Source of the DNA: Pelagicoccus sp. SDUM812003 | Lineage (GTDB): Bacteria; Verrucomicrobiota; Verrucomicrobiia; Opitutales; Opitutaceae | NCBI RefSeq assembly: GCF_031127815.1 | Contig: NZ_JARXHY010000003.1 | Coordinates: 124,001 to 188,000, forward strand | Direction of reading: 5' to 3' | DNA: 64,000 nucleotides | Part shown: piece after piece, positions 8,630 through 16,581 of the stretch | Numbering within the stretch: position 1 is the first letter of the stretch | Layout: every line of letters begins with the position of its first letter | The notes under the pieces: model-generated | Told to the model about the DNA's origin: nothing | Database searches by the model: none | The model's input: the letters and a program-made list of their open reading frames with translations, nothing else | Program-made: the position numbers and the translations under genes

Positions 8630-9946
8630 CTATCCATCTGTCATGGGGGACGCCCATGCGAGCCAGATGGCTGCAGTCCAAGTGAAGTTGTTCCCACCGG
8701 AACCCTCTCCCGTGATGGGATCGAAGTATTCGTAGAAACCGGATTTTTGGATGACTCGACGCGTGTCGAGGCGAATGCGGTTCGCTTTTTCCTCGAAACC
8801 GTATTCGGAAAGTCCGCGCGCCACCAGATAGTTGATGATGGCCCAGGTGGGACCGCGCCAGTAGCGCTTGGAGTCGAATTTCGGGTGTTCCGGATCGAAG
8901 CTGGGCAGGCTGTAGGGGGCGATCGACAGGATGCGGTTGAGCGTCCTTTGCAGCTTGGCGTCGCGTTTGGGTTTGGTGATGCCAGCGTAGTAGGAAAGGA
9001 AACTGACGCTGGAGACGCCATCGCTGTGCTGCCCGTTTCGCATGTTGCGGGCGGCGTAAGCGTCGATGTCGTCGTTCCAAAGGTAGTCGGCGGCGATCTT
9101 GTCTCGATACAGCCAGGTGTCGATTTCGTGCACCGCGGACTCCTTTTCGAGATACCGAGCCAAGGCCTGCAGGTCGCGGTCCGCCCGCATCAGGATGAAG
9201 GTGATGCCCGGGTCGGCTACGGCGAACGGTCCTTCCCGCGTGATTTGAGCGTGGTCCCAACCGCAGTTTCTTCCGTACTCGACCAGCTTGATGTAGCGGT
9301 CGTACTGGGCGTTGGTGGGTCGCATGGCGGCGTCCACATGGCCCAGGTCCTTGCGGGTGTAGGGGGTGACGCCCGAGGGATCCACGTCGTCGAGAGCCTC
9401 GTCCCAGTCGGGCGAGTTGTCGCGGCCGGACTCCCAGGGGTGGGTCACCGCGATGGCGGCCCCGCCGGAGATGACCCGCATGGTGTGGAACCAGCGGTGC
9501 CAGCGCATGAGGCGCGGGAAGAGATCGAGTAGGCGCTTTTTTCCCTGCACGGGATCCTTTTCGTAGAGGTCCCGCACGATGGTGGCGGCGACCGGCGGCT
9601 GGGAGCAGCCCGAAGTCGGCACCTCATGGGTGCCGCCCCAGATCTTGGGACCGGGGAAATAGCTGGGACTATCGCGTCGAAAGACGATGTGGGCGGCCAT
9701 GCCATTCTTCCATTGGCCTTGGAAAAGGCTTTCCACTTCGGTCCAGGCCCGATCGAGGTCGATTTCGGAAAAGCCCAGAGCGACGAACATGGAGTCCCAG
9801 TTCCATTGGTAGGGATAGAGGCCTTTGGTCGGAAGGGTGTAGTCGCCCCATTCGTTTTCGCGAAGAATGGAGATGGCTCGCTGGTCAAGATCGAGCTTTT
9901 TAGGACGGACGTTAGGGGTGGTCTGCTCTGTTGAGGGAAGTTTCAT
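8630..9946 (-). CDS. GH63-type glucosylglycerate / mannosylglycerate hydrolase-like enzyme
   Basis: This is a 438-residue cytoplasmic (alpha/alpha)6-barrel glycosidase. The family pattern is strong: LYPYQWNWDSMFVALGF near residue 43, QPPVAATIVRDLYEKDP near 116, the catalytic-type loop HPWESGRDNSPDWD (169-182), RYWRGPTWAIINYLVARGL, and the closing loop GEGSGGNNFTWTAA with Glu414. In characterised glucosylglycerate hydrolases of family GH63, the general acid is an Asp in the NSPxWD loop and the base a Glu in the late loop, and both are present here. The likely substrate is a compatible solute such as glucosylglycerate or mannosylglycerate, split to sugar and glycerate. A different alpha-glucoside cannot be excluded. 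No signal peptide is present. It is transcribed alone. Confidence 0.8.
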   Translation of the reverse strand: MKLPSTEQTTPNVRPKKLDLDQRAISILRENEWGDYTLPTKGLYPYQWNWDSMFVALGFSEIDLDRAWTEVESLFQGQWKNGMAAHIVFRRDSPSYFPGPKIWGGTHEVPTSGCSQPPVAATIVRDLYEKDPVQGKKRLLDLFPRLMRWHRWFHTMRVISGGAAIAVTHPWESGRDNSPDWDEALDDVDPSGVTPYTRKDLGHVDAAMRPTNAQYDRYIKLVEYGRNCGWDHAQITREGPFAVADPGITFILMRADRDLQALARYLEKESAVHEIDTWLYRDKIAADYLWNDDIDAYAARNMRNGQHSDGVSSVSFLSYYAGITKPKRDAKLQRTLNRILSIAPYSLPSFDPEHPKFDSKRYWRGPTWAIINYLVARGLSEYGFEEKANRIRLDTRRVIQKSGFYEYFDPITGEGSGGNNFTWTAAIWLAWASPMTDG

Positions 9947-10062
9947 TCGGTCGGCCTAGGCGGTGGGGCGCGGGTTTTCGATTGCCTTAGACAGAGCATA
10001 GACTGCGCCGCGAGGGACGCGAATTCACCGTCCGTCGCCCGTCGAGCAGCGCCGGGCTTCGT

Positions 10063-10437
10063 TCAGCCCTTTGCCCAGGCCAGAGCGGAAGCGGCATCGT
10101 GGAAAGTCCCGAAAGTCCAACTGGAGTCCTTCGAACGCATGAGCTCGGCGTAGAACTCGAAGGCGGCGATCGTATCGGGATCTCGGCTGATCAGAGCCAC
10201 CCGTTGCTCGCAAGTCGATCGGCTGAAGCCCAAGTCGTATGCGGCGCGGTCGCGAATCTCCCGCTCCGTGATCTCCAATGCGTCCGCTTCGCTGGCGTCC
10301 AGAATCTGGTAGCGGATGCGCAGCGCTCGCGGGTCGCTGTAGAAGGCTTCGTCCACCGCTTGCAATTCCTTCGCGGTGACCGTGCCGAAGAAGCGGCGGT
10401 AGGTGCCGTGCTGATGCCAAATGATTTCGTGTGTCAT
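10063..10437 (-). CDS. STAS/SpoIIAA-like small protein
   Basis: This is a 124-residue soluble protein. The pattern IIWHQHGTYRRFFGTVTAKE, then LRIRYQILDASEADALEI, then CEQRVALISRDPDTIAAFEF and a final WTFGTFHDAASALAWAKG, fits the alternating strand/helix fold of STAS/SpoIIAA-like proteins, in which a beta strand ending in (L)DxS/A precedes a helix. Such proteins act as small switch or adaptor proteins. The partner here is unknown, and no anti-sigma kinase or phosphatase is nearby. The AT-rich stretch just upstream on this strand (10500-10560) may contain its promoter. Its nearest neighbours are unrelated. Confidence 0.6.
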   Translation of the reverse strand: MTHEIIWHQHGTYRRFFGTVTAKELQAVDEAFYSDPRALRIRYQILDASEADALEITEREIRDRAAYDLGFSRSTCEQRVALISRDPDTIAAFEFYAELMRSKDSSWTFGTFHDAASALAWAKG

Positions 10438-10762
10438 TTACGCGTGAGGGAAGGGGTGCTGCGACTCCTTTTCTGGCCGGTTTTCATGGGGTGGATGGAG
10501 GTATTGTTTTACATAAAATTGAAATAAAAGGATTTTGGAAGATATAAATTGTAAAAATCTGAATCGAGGTGCGGCGTCCTCTTCCGCGTAGGGAGCGAGG
10601 GCCGCTGGCTCGCTGGGGTGGTTGGGGTGGTAGGAGGCTTGGGCGAGGCGTTGGTTCGAGAAGCAGCATGGAATCTGCCAGAGCGTGTCGGCGCTCGCAT
10701 TTGAGCGTCGGGGGGGGCGAAGGCGGGGAGGAGACCCGTCTCGCCTGCGATGCCAGACGCGT
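10438..10762. other. Intergenic region, AT-rich part then GC-rich part
   Basis: No gene was recognised between the STAS-like gene and the end of the rhomboid gene. Bases of about 10500-10565 are clearly richer in A and T than the surroundings (runs such as TAAAATTGAAATAAAAGG) and could hold the promoter of the leftward STAS-like gene. The rest (10570-10762) is GC-rich. It carries open frames on both strands only as extensions of antisense frames over the rhomboid gene, and no convincing hairpin was seen. Confidence 0.4.
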
Positions 10763-11689
10763 CTATCGGCTGGCGAAGGCCAGGCACCAGGAGCTCCCGA
10801 CGAGAATCAGCGCCGTCGCGAGCAGCGCCGTCTGCCAGCGGGGACCGAGCTTGTTTTGCCAGTCGAAACCTGCGGCCGCCATGGAGCCCAGAGAGCCGAA
10901 CAGGAAGGCCCAGAGGTGGGCTGGCACGTCGGTGGGAAACTCGCCTCCGCCCATCCATGCGAAGAGGGTGCAGCCGCCGAAAAACGGCACCAGCCAGTCG
11001 CGGCTGCGGATGGGGTTGCGGGACCGCAGGAAGGAGCCGACGGGGAAGCCGCTCAGCAGGCCGAGGGCGGCGAAAACCGCGGTGGAGGCGCCAAGGGAGC
11101 GGTAGTCGAGGCTGGAGGCGAGCAGGCCGTTGGTGGCGTTCGAGGCCGCCGCGGCGAGAACGATAAGCAGCCAGGCCAGTCCGTTTCCCAGGTAGCGGGC
11201 GCAGAGGTAGCTGAAAAGGCTTAGACCCATCAGGTTTCCGGCGAGGTGGCCTAGGTCGGCATGCAGCGTCATGGCGGTGAAAACGCGCCACCACTGGCCT
11301 CCTTCCTGCAAGGCTCGGCTAGCGTTCGCCCCTTGCTCCTGCAGCCAAGGAAACTGGTTTTGCAGAGCGAAGAGGGTGACGAGACATCCGAGAGCCGCGA
11401 TGCAGGGCAGCTTGCTGACGGACCGATCCGCGAGGACCAGGCGGCGAGGAGGCCAGAACCGGTTTAGCCTTTCCGATAGCCGGACCTCGCGAAGCAGACG
11501 CTGGGCTTCGGAGCGCGGCACGATCAACAGAAAGCGATCGCCCTCCTTTCGCACCCAATAGGCCTGCCCGCCCGCCAGGACGGACAGCCCGGCGTCGTGG
11601 GCTGCCTTGTGGGTGCGGTAGCTTCCGATCACCGCGAATTCGGTGTCGAGCTCGTCGCGATCCGGGATGCGCTCAGGTTGCTCGCTCAT
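10763..11689 (-). CDS. Rhomboid family intramembrane serine protease with cytosolic N-terminal domain
   Basis: This is a 308-residue rhomboid protease, which cleaves single-pass membrane proteins inside the bilayer. The catalytic Ser202 lies in LGASTAVFAALG (the GxSx motif), the catalytic His258 in PAHLWAFLFGS, and the oxyanion-side residues are in the HLAGN motif (His148, Asn152). About six transmembrane segments span residues 95-270. Residues 1-80 form a separate soluble domain (TEFAVIGSYRTHKAAHDAGL and DRFLLIVPRSEAQRLLREV), like the small alpha/beta domains fused to some bacterial rhomboids. The ATG at 11689 (MSEQPERIPD) was chosen; the longer frame to 11755 adds a basic stretch that looks untranslated. 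It is divergent from the ADOP permease gene. Confidence 0.88.
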   Translation of the reverse strand: MSEQPERIPDRDELDTEFAVIGSYRTHKAAHDAGLSVLAGGQAYWVRKEGDRFLLIVPRSEAQRLLREVRLSERLNRFWPPRRLVLADRSVSKLPCIAALGCLVTLFALQNQFPWLQEQGANASRALQEGGQWWRVFTAMTLHADLGHLAGNLMGLSLFSYLCARYLGNGLAWLLIVLAAAASNATNGLLASSLDYRSLGASTAVFAALGLLSGFPVGSFLRSRNPIRSRDWLVPFFGGCTLFAWMGGGEFPTDVPAHLWAFLFGSLGSMAAAGFDWQNKLGPRWQTALLATALILVGSSWCLAFASR

Positions 11690-11839
11690 GTGTCTTGCCG
11701 GCCACAGGTGTACAGGCCTAGGGCGACCTCGAGCCAACAAAAACCGCTTGGCCACCGCTTTTTCGGGTGATCGCTCATCGGAAGCGTTTTTTTAGCAGCG
11801 GGATGTAACGCTGGCGGCGTTTCGCGGTTACTAGTCTGT

Positions 11840-14290
11840 GTGAGCGCGACCTCTTCCTTGCTTCCTACTCTCCGCCAATCCCTGCGCCGCCTCCGACGCG
11901 AGCGCGGTTTCACTGCCACGGTGCTGGTGACGCTGGCTCTTTGCATCGGTGCGAACGTGGCCATGTTCGCCGTGATCGACGCGGTGCTGCTGCGAGCTTT
12001 GCCCTATCCTCAAGCAGAACGGCTGGTCACGGTGATGAATTCCTATCCCGGGGCGGGCGCCGAGCGCATCGGGGCGTCGTTGCCGAACTACTACGAGCGC
12101 CGAGAAGGCGTGTCGGCCTTCGAATCGGTGTCCATCCGGCAGGATGGCAGCGCTGTCATAGGCGAGGCAGGTTCGCCCCAGCGGGTGCGACGCGACCGGG
12201 TATCGCCCGAGTTTTTCGACACGCTGGGGGCGAAGCTGATCATGGGGCAGCGGTTTTCGGAGGATCAGATGCTGTATGAAAACGCCCAGGTCCTGATCAT
12301 CACCTACGAGTTCTGGCAGGACTATTTCAATGGCGATCCCGATGTGCTGAACCGCGAAATCATTGTGGACAGCCTTTCCAACCGCGTGGTGGGCGTGTTG
12401 GAGCCGGGCTTTCGTTTCCTCGATAGCCAAGCCCGCTTCTTCATCCCGACCGCCTCCTCGCTGGAGGACCGCGAGATCAACCGGCGCCATTCCAACAATT
12501 TCCAGATGATCGCTCGCTTGGCGGAAGGCGTTTCGGTGGAGGCGGCCCAGGCGGAGATGGACGCCTACAACGAAGCGTTGCTGGAGAACGATCCGTTTGC
12601 GGAGATCGTTCGCAACGCCGGTTTCACCACCTTTGTGGTGGATCTGCGCGATGAGGTGGTGCGGGAGTTCAAGCCCCTGCTGCTCATCCTGCAGGCGGGA
12701 GCCCTCTCGTTGCTGCTGATCGGCTGCGTGAACCTGGTGAACCTGCTGCTCATCCGTGCCAAGGGCCGCAGCAAGGAAAGCGCGGTGCGCCAGTCTCTGG
12801 GAGCGGGGAAACGTCACGTGATCGGCGAGACCTTGAGCGAGACGGTGGCGCTGGCTCTTGGCGGCGGCGCTTTGGGGCTGGGAGTGGGGTACTTGGGTAT
12901 CCGCCTGTTGGAGACGCTGGGAGCCCGCGAGCTGCCGCTGGGCACGCTCATCGTTTTCGACTGGCGGGTGGGAGTGGTATCGCTGGTCGGGGCATTGGTG
13001 GTAGGGCTCGTTTTGGCGGCCCCCATCGTGGCCATGAATGTCCGGCGCGATCTCGCCCCGGCCCTGCAGACCGAATCCCGCAGCGGCACCCTTTCGAAGG
13101 CTGGCCAGCGGGCTCGTCATGGCTTCATCGTGGTGCAGATCGCCTTGGCCTTCGCCCTTCTGGCGGGGGCGGGCATGCTGGGCTTGAGCCTGCGCAAGGC
13201 CTTGCAGAACGAGGCCGGATTTCGAACCGAGAGGATTCTCACTGCCAGCTTGAACCTGCCGTGGAAGAACTATCAGGAGGACGAGCAGAAGCGGCAGTTT
13301 TTGGAGCGTTTGCTCGGGGAGCTGAGGGCCTTGCCCGGCATCAGCGAAGCGGGCTTTACCAGCGCCTTGCCCTTTTCGGGAAACGTGAGCAACAACGCGA
13401 CGGTGGTGGAAGGGGTGGAGCTGAAGCCCGGCGACTCGCTGCGGGCCCATTACGTCGGTTTCGCCATGGGCGAGTATTGGAAGGCGCTTGCCATTCCGTT
13501 GGTGGAGGGGCGTTTCCTGGAGGATGCCGACCTGAGCTCGGAGCAAAGGATCTGCGTGGTGGACAAGGCCTTTGCGGATCGCTACTGGCCGGGCGAAAGC
13601 GCCCTCGGGCGCCGCCTCGCGATGGACGTGGAAATCAACGAAGAGAACGCTGTGACCGTGGTGGGCGTGGTCGGCACGGTGAAGCAGAACTCGCTCACCG
13701 AGGAGGTGCCGCAAGGAAGCGTTTTCATGCCTTATTCGCTGCGTTCGGACCGGTTTTTCTATCTGGTGGTCCGCACCGCAATGAGTCCTGAAGTCATGAC
13801 AAACTCGATACGGCAGAAGGTGCTCTCCATCGATCCGGAATTGCCCCTGGACGACGTGCGCGTGATGCAGCAGCGCATCGACGACAGCCTGCTCGCCCGG
13901 CGTTCCCCCGCCATCCTAGCCGGGATCTTCGCTGGAGTGGCTCTGCTGCTGGCGTCGGTCGGCACCTATGGGGTGCTCGCCTACGCGGTGGGCGAACGCA
14001 CACGTGAGATCGGGGTGCGCGTGGCGATCGGGGCCTCGCGAGTGGTGGTGCTGCGCCAGTTTCTGCTCATGGGCGGCAGACTGCTCCTGTTTGGCTTGCT
14101 GCTTGGTTGCCTGGCTGCATGGGCGGCGGGTCTGGGGATGCGTAGCGTGCTGTACGAGGTGGACTCCTTCCATGTTGGCATCGTCGCGGTGGCGGCGGGT
14201 ATGATGAGTGTGATCGTGGTGTGTTCCACCTTTCTGCCATCGCGACGAGCCGCATCGATTTCCCCCATGGAGGCCATGCGGGAGGCGTAG
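11840..14290 (+). CDS. ADOP-type (duplicated orphan) MacB/FtsX ABC permease
   Basis: This is an 816-residue integral membrane protein with two tandem MacB-periplasmic-core plus FtsX units. Unit one has a first membrane helix (GFTATVLVTLALCIGANVAM), a periplasmic part, and three helices around residues 280-400. Unit two has a helix at FIVVQIALAFALLAGAGML, a periplasmic part, and three C-terminal helices ending in the PSRRAASISPMEAMREA motif of this class. From memory, such duplicated permeases without an adjacent ATPase are frequent in Acidobacteria and some Verrucomicrobia. They may borrow an ATPase encoded elsewhere. Tripartite export or mechanotransmission are inferred roles. The start is GTG at 11840. 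A hairpin at 14338-14367 lies after the stop. Confidence 0.88.
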   Translation: MSATSSLLPTLRQSLRRLRRERGFTATVLVTLALCIGANVAMFAVIDAVLLRALPYPQAERLVTVMNSYPGAGAERIGASLPNYYERREGVSAFESVSIRQDGSAVIGEAGSPQRVRRDRVSPEFFDTLGAKLIMGQRFSEDQMLYENAQVLIITYEFWQDYFNGDPDVLNREIIVDSLSNRVVGVLEPGFRFLDSQARFFIPTASSLEDREINRRHSNNFQMIARLAEGVSVEAAQAEMDAYNEALLENDPFAEIVRNAGFTTFVVDLRDEVVREFKPLLLILQAGALSLLLIGCVNLVNLLLIRAKGRSKESAVRQSLGAGKRHVIGETLSETVALALGGGALGLGVGYLGIRLLETLGARELPLGTLIVFDWRVGVVSLVGALVVGLVLAAPIVAMNVRRDLAPALQTESRSGTLSKAGQRARHGFIVVQIALAFALLAGAGMLGLSLRKALQNEAGFRTERILTASLNLPWKNYQEDEQKRQFLERLLGELRALPGISEAGFTSALPFSGNVSNNATVVEGVELKPGDSLRAHYVGFAMGEYWKALAIPLVEGRFLEDADLSSEQRICVVDKAFADRYWPGESALGRRLAMDVEINEENAVTVVGVVGTVKQNSLTEEVPQGSVFMPYSLRSDRFFYLVVRTAMSPEVMTNSIRQKVLSIDPELPLDDVRVMQQRIDDSLLARRSPAILAGIFAGVALLLASVGTYGVLAYAVGERTREIGVRVAIGASRVVVLRQFLLMGGRLLLFGLLLGCLAAWAAGLGMRSVLYEVDSFHVGIVAVAAGMMSVIVVCSTFLPSRRAASISPMEAMREA

Positions 14291-14337
14291 CGAGCGAGCG
14301 TATCGGAACCATAGATACAAGCCCTTGCGATCGAGCC

Positions 14338-14367
14338 GGAACGCGTCCCTCGCGAGAGGGGCGTTCC
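14338..14367 (+). terminator. Hairpin after the ADOP permease gene
   Basis: GGAACGC (14338-14344) pairs with GCGTTCC (14361-14367), and CCCTC (14347-14351) pairs with GAGGG (14356-14360), around a GCGA tetraloop and a 2-base bulge. The 12-bp stem lies about 50 bases after the permease stop. There is no clear U-tract, so it may be an mRNA-end hairpin rather than an intrinsic terminator. Confidence 0.5.
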
Positions 14368-14541
14368 GCGCTCGAACGTTAAGCGTTTCAAGGTAGGGAT
14401 GATGTGAGACCGTTGGACATGCCCAGCGGATTCACAGGTGGTATGACGCTTACGACGCCTGGGTGTTGCATTACGTTTTTGTAATTCGATCTGCGTGGGT
14501 TCACCTTCTCAGGAATTGCTTAGTCGTTTGCTCGATTTCTC

Positions 14542-16581
14542 TTGAGGGGATGGGCGGAGTTTGGGATCACGCTTGCTGTGCGTTACGGTCTTCTCTTCCG
14601 CCTGCGAACCTGCGTCCTTCTCAACTTCCTGCTTGTTGTCGCGACGCAGGGGTTTTCCAAGCTTCCGGCATTCGAGCCCTTGTCCGCTGAAGAGCTGGCC
14701 CTCGAGGCGCCGCGGGTCGATGCGGAGGCGGACGTGGAGCTGCTGTTTCGCAGCGTTAAGGTGAACGACCGCTCTTTCGGGATCACGCGGCGCTGGGAGA
14801 GCTACCATCGGCTCAAGGTATTCACGCGCAAAGGGGTCGATCAGTTGGGGGTGTTCAACCTGGAGTTCGAAAAGGGCGAATCGAGAATCTCCGACTTCAA
14901 GGCTCGGGTGACGCATCCGGATGGGTCGGTTTTCGAGCTGAGCAAGAAGGATCTCTATCGAAACGCTAGGTTCGAGGATGGGGATGATAGCCGGAACGTC
15001 ATGTCGTTTGCCGTGCCGCACCTGCAGGTGGGCAGCATCGTGGAATATGCCTGGAGCGAGTCGGTGGACGATGGAGTCTTCTACCCGCTGTCGATGTTTC
15101 TCGAGATGAGATGGCCCACTTGGAAGTACCGTATCGAGATCGTGCCGAGCCGGATGTACCCCTCGACCATGCGAGGCCTCAATTGCGACGTGGCGTTCGA
15201 GAAGACCAGCGACTCGACCTATTTGATCGTAGGAGAGAACATTCCTGCGTGGCGGAGCGAGCCCTACGCCCCGCCGGGTTTGGACTATCGGGCATGGGTC
15301 TTCATGCTCTACGTGCTGGATGCCGACATTTTCGACAACCAAACGTTCTGGGACAAGGAGGCGGACGAGCTTTGGAGTCAGACCAAACGTTTCGTGAAGC
15401 CCAAGCAGGGCGCGGTCAGGAAGCTGGCTGCCGAGCTCTTCGCCGGGACGAAGGATGGTGAAGAGATGCTCCGTAGAGCTTATCGCTACTGCGCGGAGGA
15501 GATAACGAACGTGAATTCCGCTCAGGCGGGTTTCACTAGCGAGGAACGAGAGAAGCTGAAGGATGTGGATTCACCCGCCGAAACCATCAAGCGCGGCTAT
15601 GGCAGCGGCTTGGACGTGAACCGGCTCTTCGCTTCGCTCGCTGCCGCCGCAGGGTACGAGGTTTTGCTGGCCCGGGTGAACGATTCCAGCGAGATGATGT
15701 TCGTGCCCTCGATCATGAATGTGAGGCTGGCGTTCCCAGAGGAGGTTGTCGCGGTGCGGGAGAAGGAAAGCGATTTGTGGCGTTACTTCGATCCGGGCTA
15801 CAGCTACCTGCCGTTCGAGACGTTGATTGCTGGCTGCGTCAACGCTCCCGCCCTGATCGCCAATCCCAAGAAGGCGAAACTTGGGATGACGCCGCCGGCG
15901 CCTCCGGAGTTCAGCGCGATCCGACGATGGGCGGACCTGGAGCTGGACGCGTCAGGCGACTTGTCGGGCACGGTGACGGTATCGTATTCTGGATACATGG
16001 GAATTCGGCGTAAACGCTTCTACGATGAACGATCGGAGTCCGAACGGGAAGAAGCCTACACGAAGCGCTTGGTAGAGAAGCTGGCCGGCTGCCGTATCAC
16101 GGATTTCAAGATGGAAAACGTCTTCTCACGGGACGAACCGCTGGTGGTGAGCTACACGATCCATGCTCCTGCCTATGCGGAGCGCCTGGGAAAGCGGCTA
16201 TTCGTTCAGCCAAACTTCTTCCAATATGGCGAAGATCCCCTATTCACCGCTGAAGAGCGGAAACAGCAGATCGTGTTTCCCTTTCTTTGGGAGGAAACGG
16301 ATGAGATAACGTTGACGTTTCCGGACGGGTTCAAGCCGGAAGAAGCGTCGTCACCAGGAAATGGGTACGACGCGAACTATATCTACTACAAGAGCGTCTA
16401 TGGGCTGAACGATGCGAAAAACAAGCTGCGATGCCTCCGGGATTTCAGGATCAAAGGGAACGGGTTTCTACCAAAAGGGTATGCAATATTGAAAAAGCTT
16501 TTCGAAAGCGTGAACCAACAGGACACGCATGTATTGACCTTGGTGAGGAGCGAGGGTTCGGAGTTATATGATAGTATTTAG
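14542..16581 (+). CDS. DUF3857 exported protein with degenerate transglutaminase-like core
   Basis: This is an exported protein of up to 679 residues. An N-terminal hydrophobic segment (RLRTCVLLNFLLVVATQGF) precedes a DUF3857 domain (residues of about 70-260; VNDRSFGITRRWESYHRLKV, VPHLQVGSIVEYAWSE). A transglutaminase-like region follows. At the position where active members have a GDC(K/A) motif it reads KRGYGSGLDVNRLFASLAAA (around residue 353), and the His is also missing, while an Asp remains in YFDPGY (417). It is therefore probably a non-catalytic member. The start is uncertain: TTG at 14542 or GTG at 14578. The next gene, an intact paralogue, overlaps its last 14 bases. Together they form a two-gene operon of unknown role, perhaps in binding or processing cell-envelope peptides. 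Confidence 0.78.
   Translation: MRGWAEFGITLAVRYGLLFRLRTCVLLNFLLVVATQGFSKLPAFEPLSAEELALEAPRVDAEADVELLFRSVKVNDRSFGITRRWESYHRLKVFTRKGVDQLGVFNLEFEKGESRISDFKARVTHPDGSVFELSKKDLYRNARFEDGDDSRNVMSFAVPHLQVGSIVEYAWSESVDDGVFYPLSMFLEMRWPTWKYRIEIVPSRMYPSTMRGLNCDVAFEKTSDSTYLIVGENIPAWRSEPYAPPGLDYRAWVFMLYVLDADIFDNQTFWDKEADELWSQTKRFVKPKQGAVRKLAAELFAGTKDGEEMLRRAYRYCAEEITNVNSAQAGFTSEEREKLKDVDSPAETIKRGYGSGLDVNRLFASLAAAAGYEVLLARVNDSSEMMFVPSIMNVRLAFPEEVVAVREKESDLWRYFDPGYSYLPFETLIAGCVNAPALIANPKKAKLGMTPPAPPEFSAIRRWADLELDASGDLSGTVTVSYSGYMGIRRKRFYDERSESEREEAYTKRLVEKLAGCRITDFKMENVFSRDEPLVVSYTIHAPAYAERLGKRLFVQPNFFQYGEDPLFTAEERKQQIVFPFLWEETDEITLTFPDGFKPEEASSPGNGYDANYIYYKSVYGLNDAKNKLRCLRDFRIKGNGFLPKGYAILKKLFESVNQQDTHVLTLVRSEGSELYDSI

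Noticed and set aside
11831-13714. Open frame of 627 codons on the minus strand
   Set aside because: It lies entirely over the ADOP permease gene, is rich in His, Gln and Arg, and has no domain. It is an antisense shadow.
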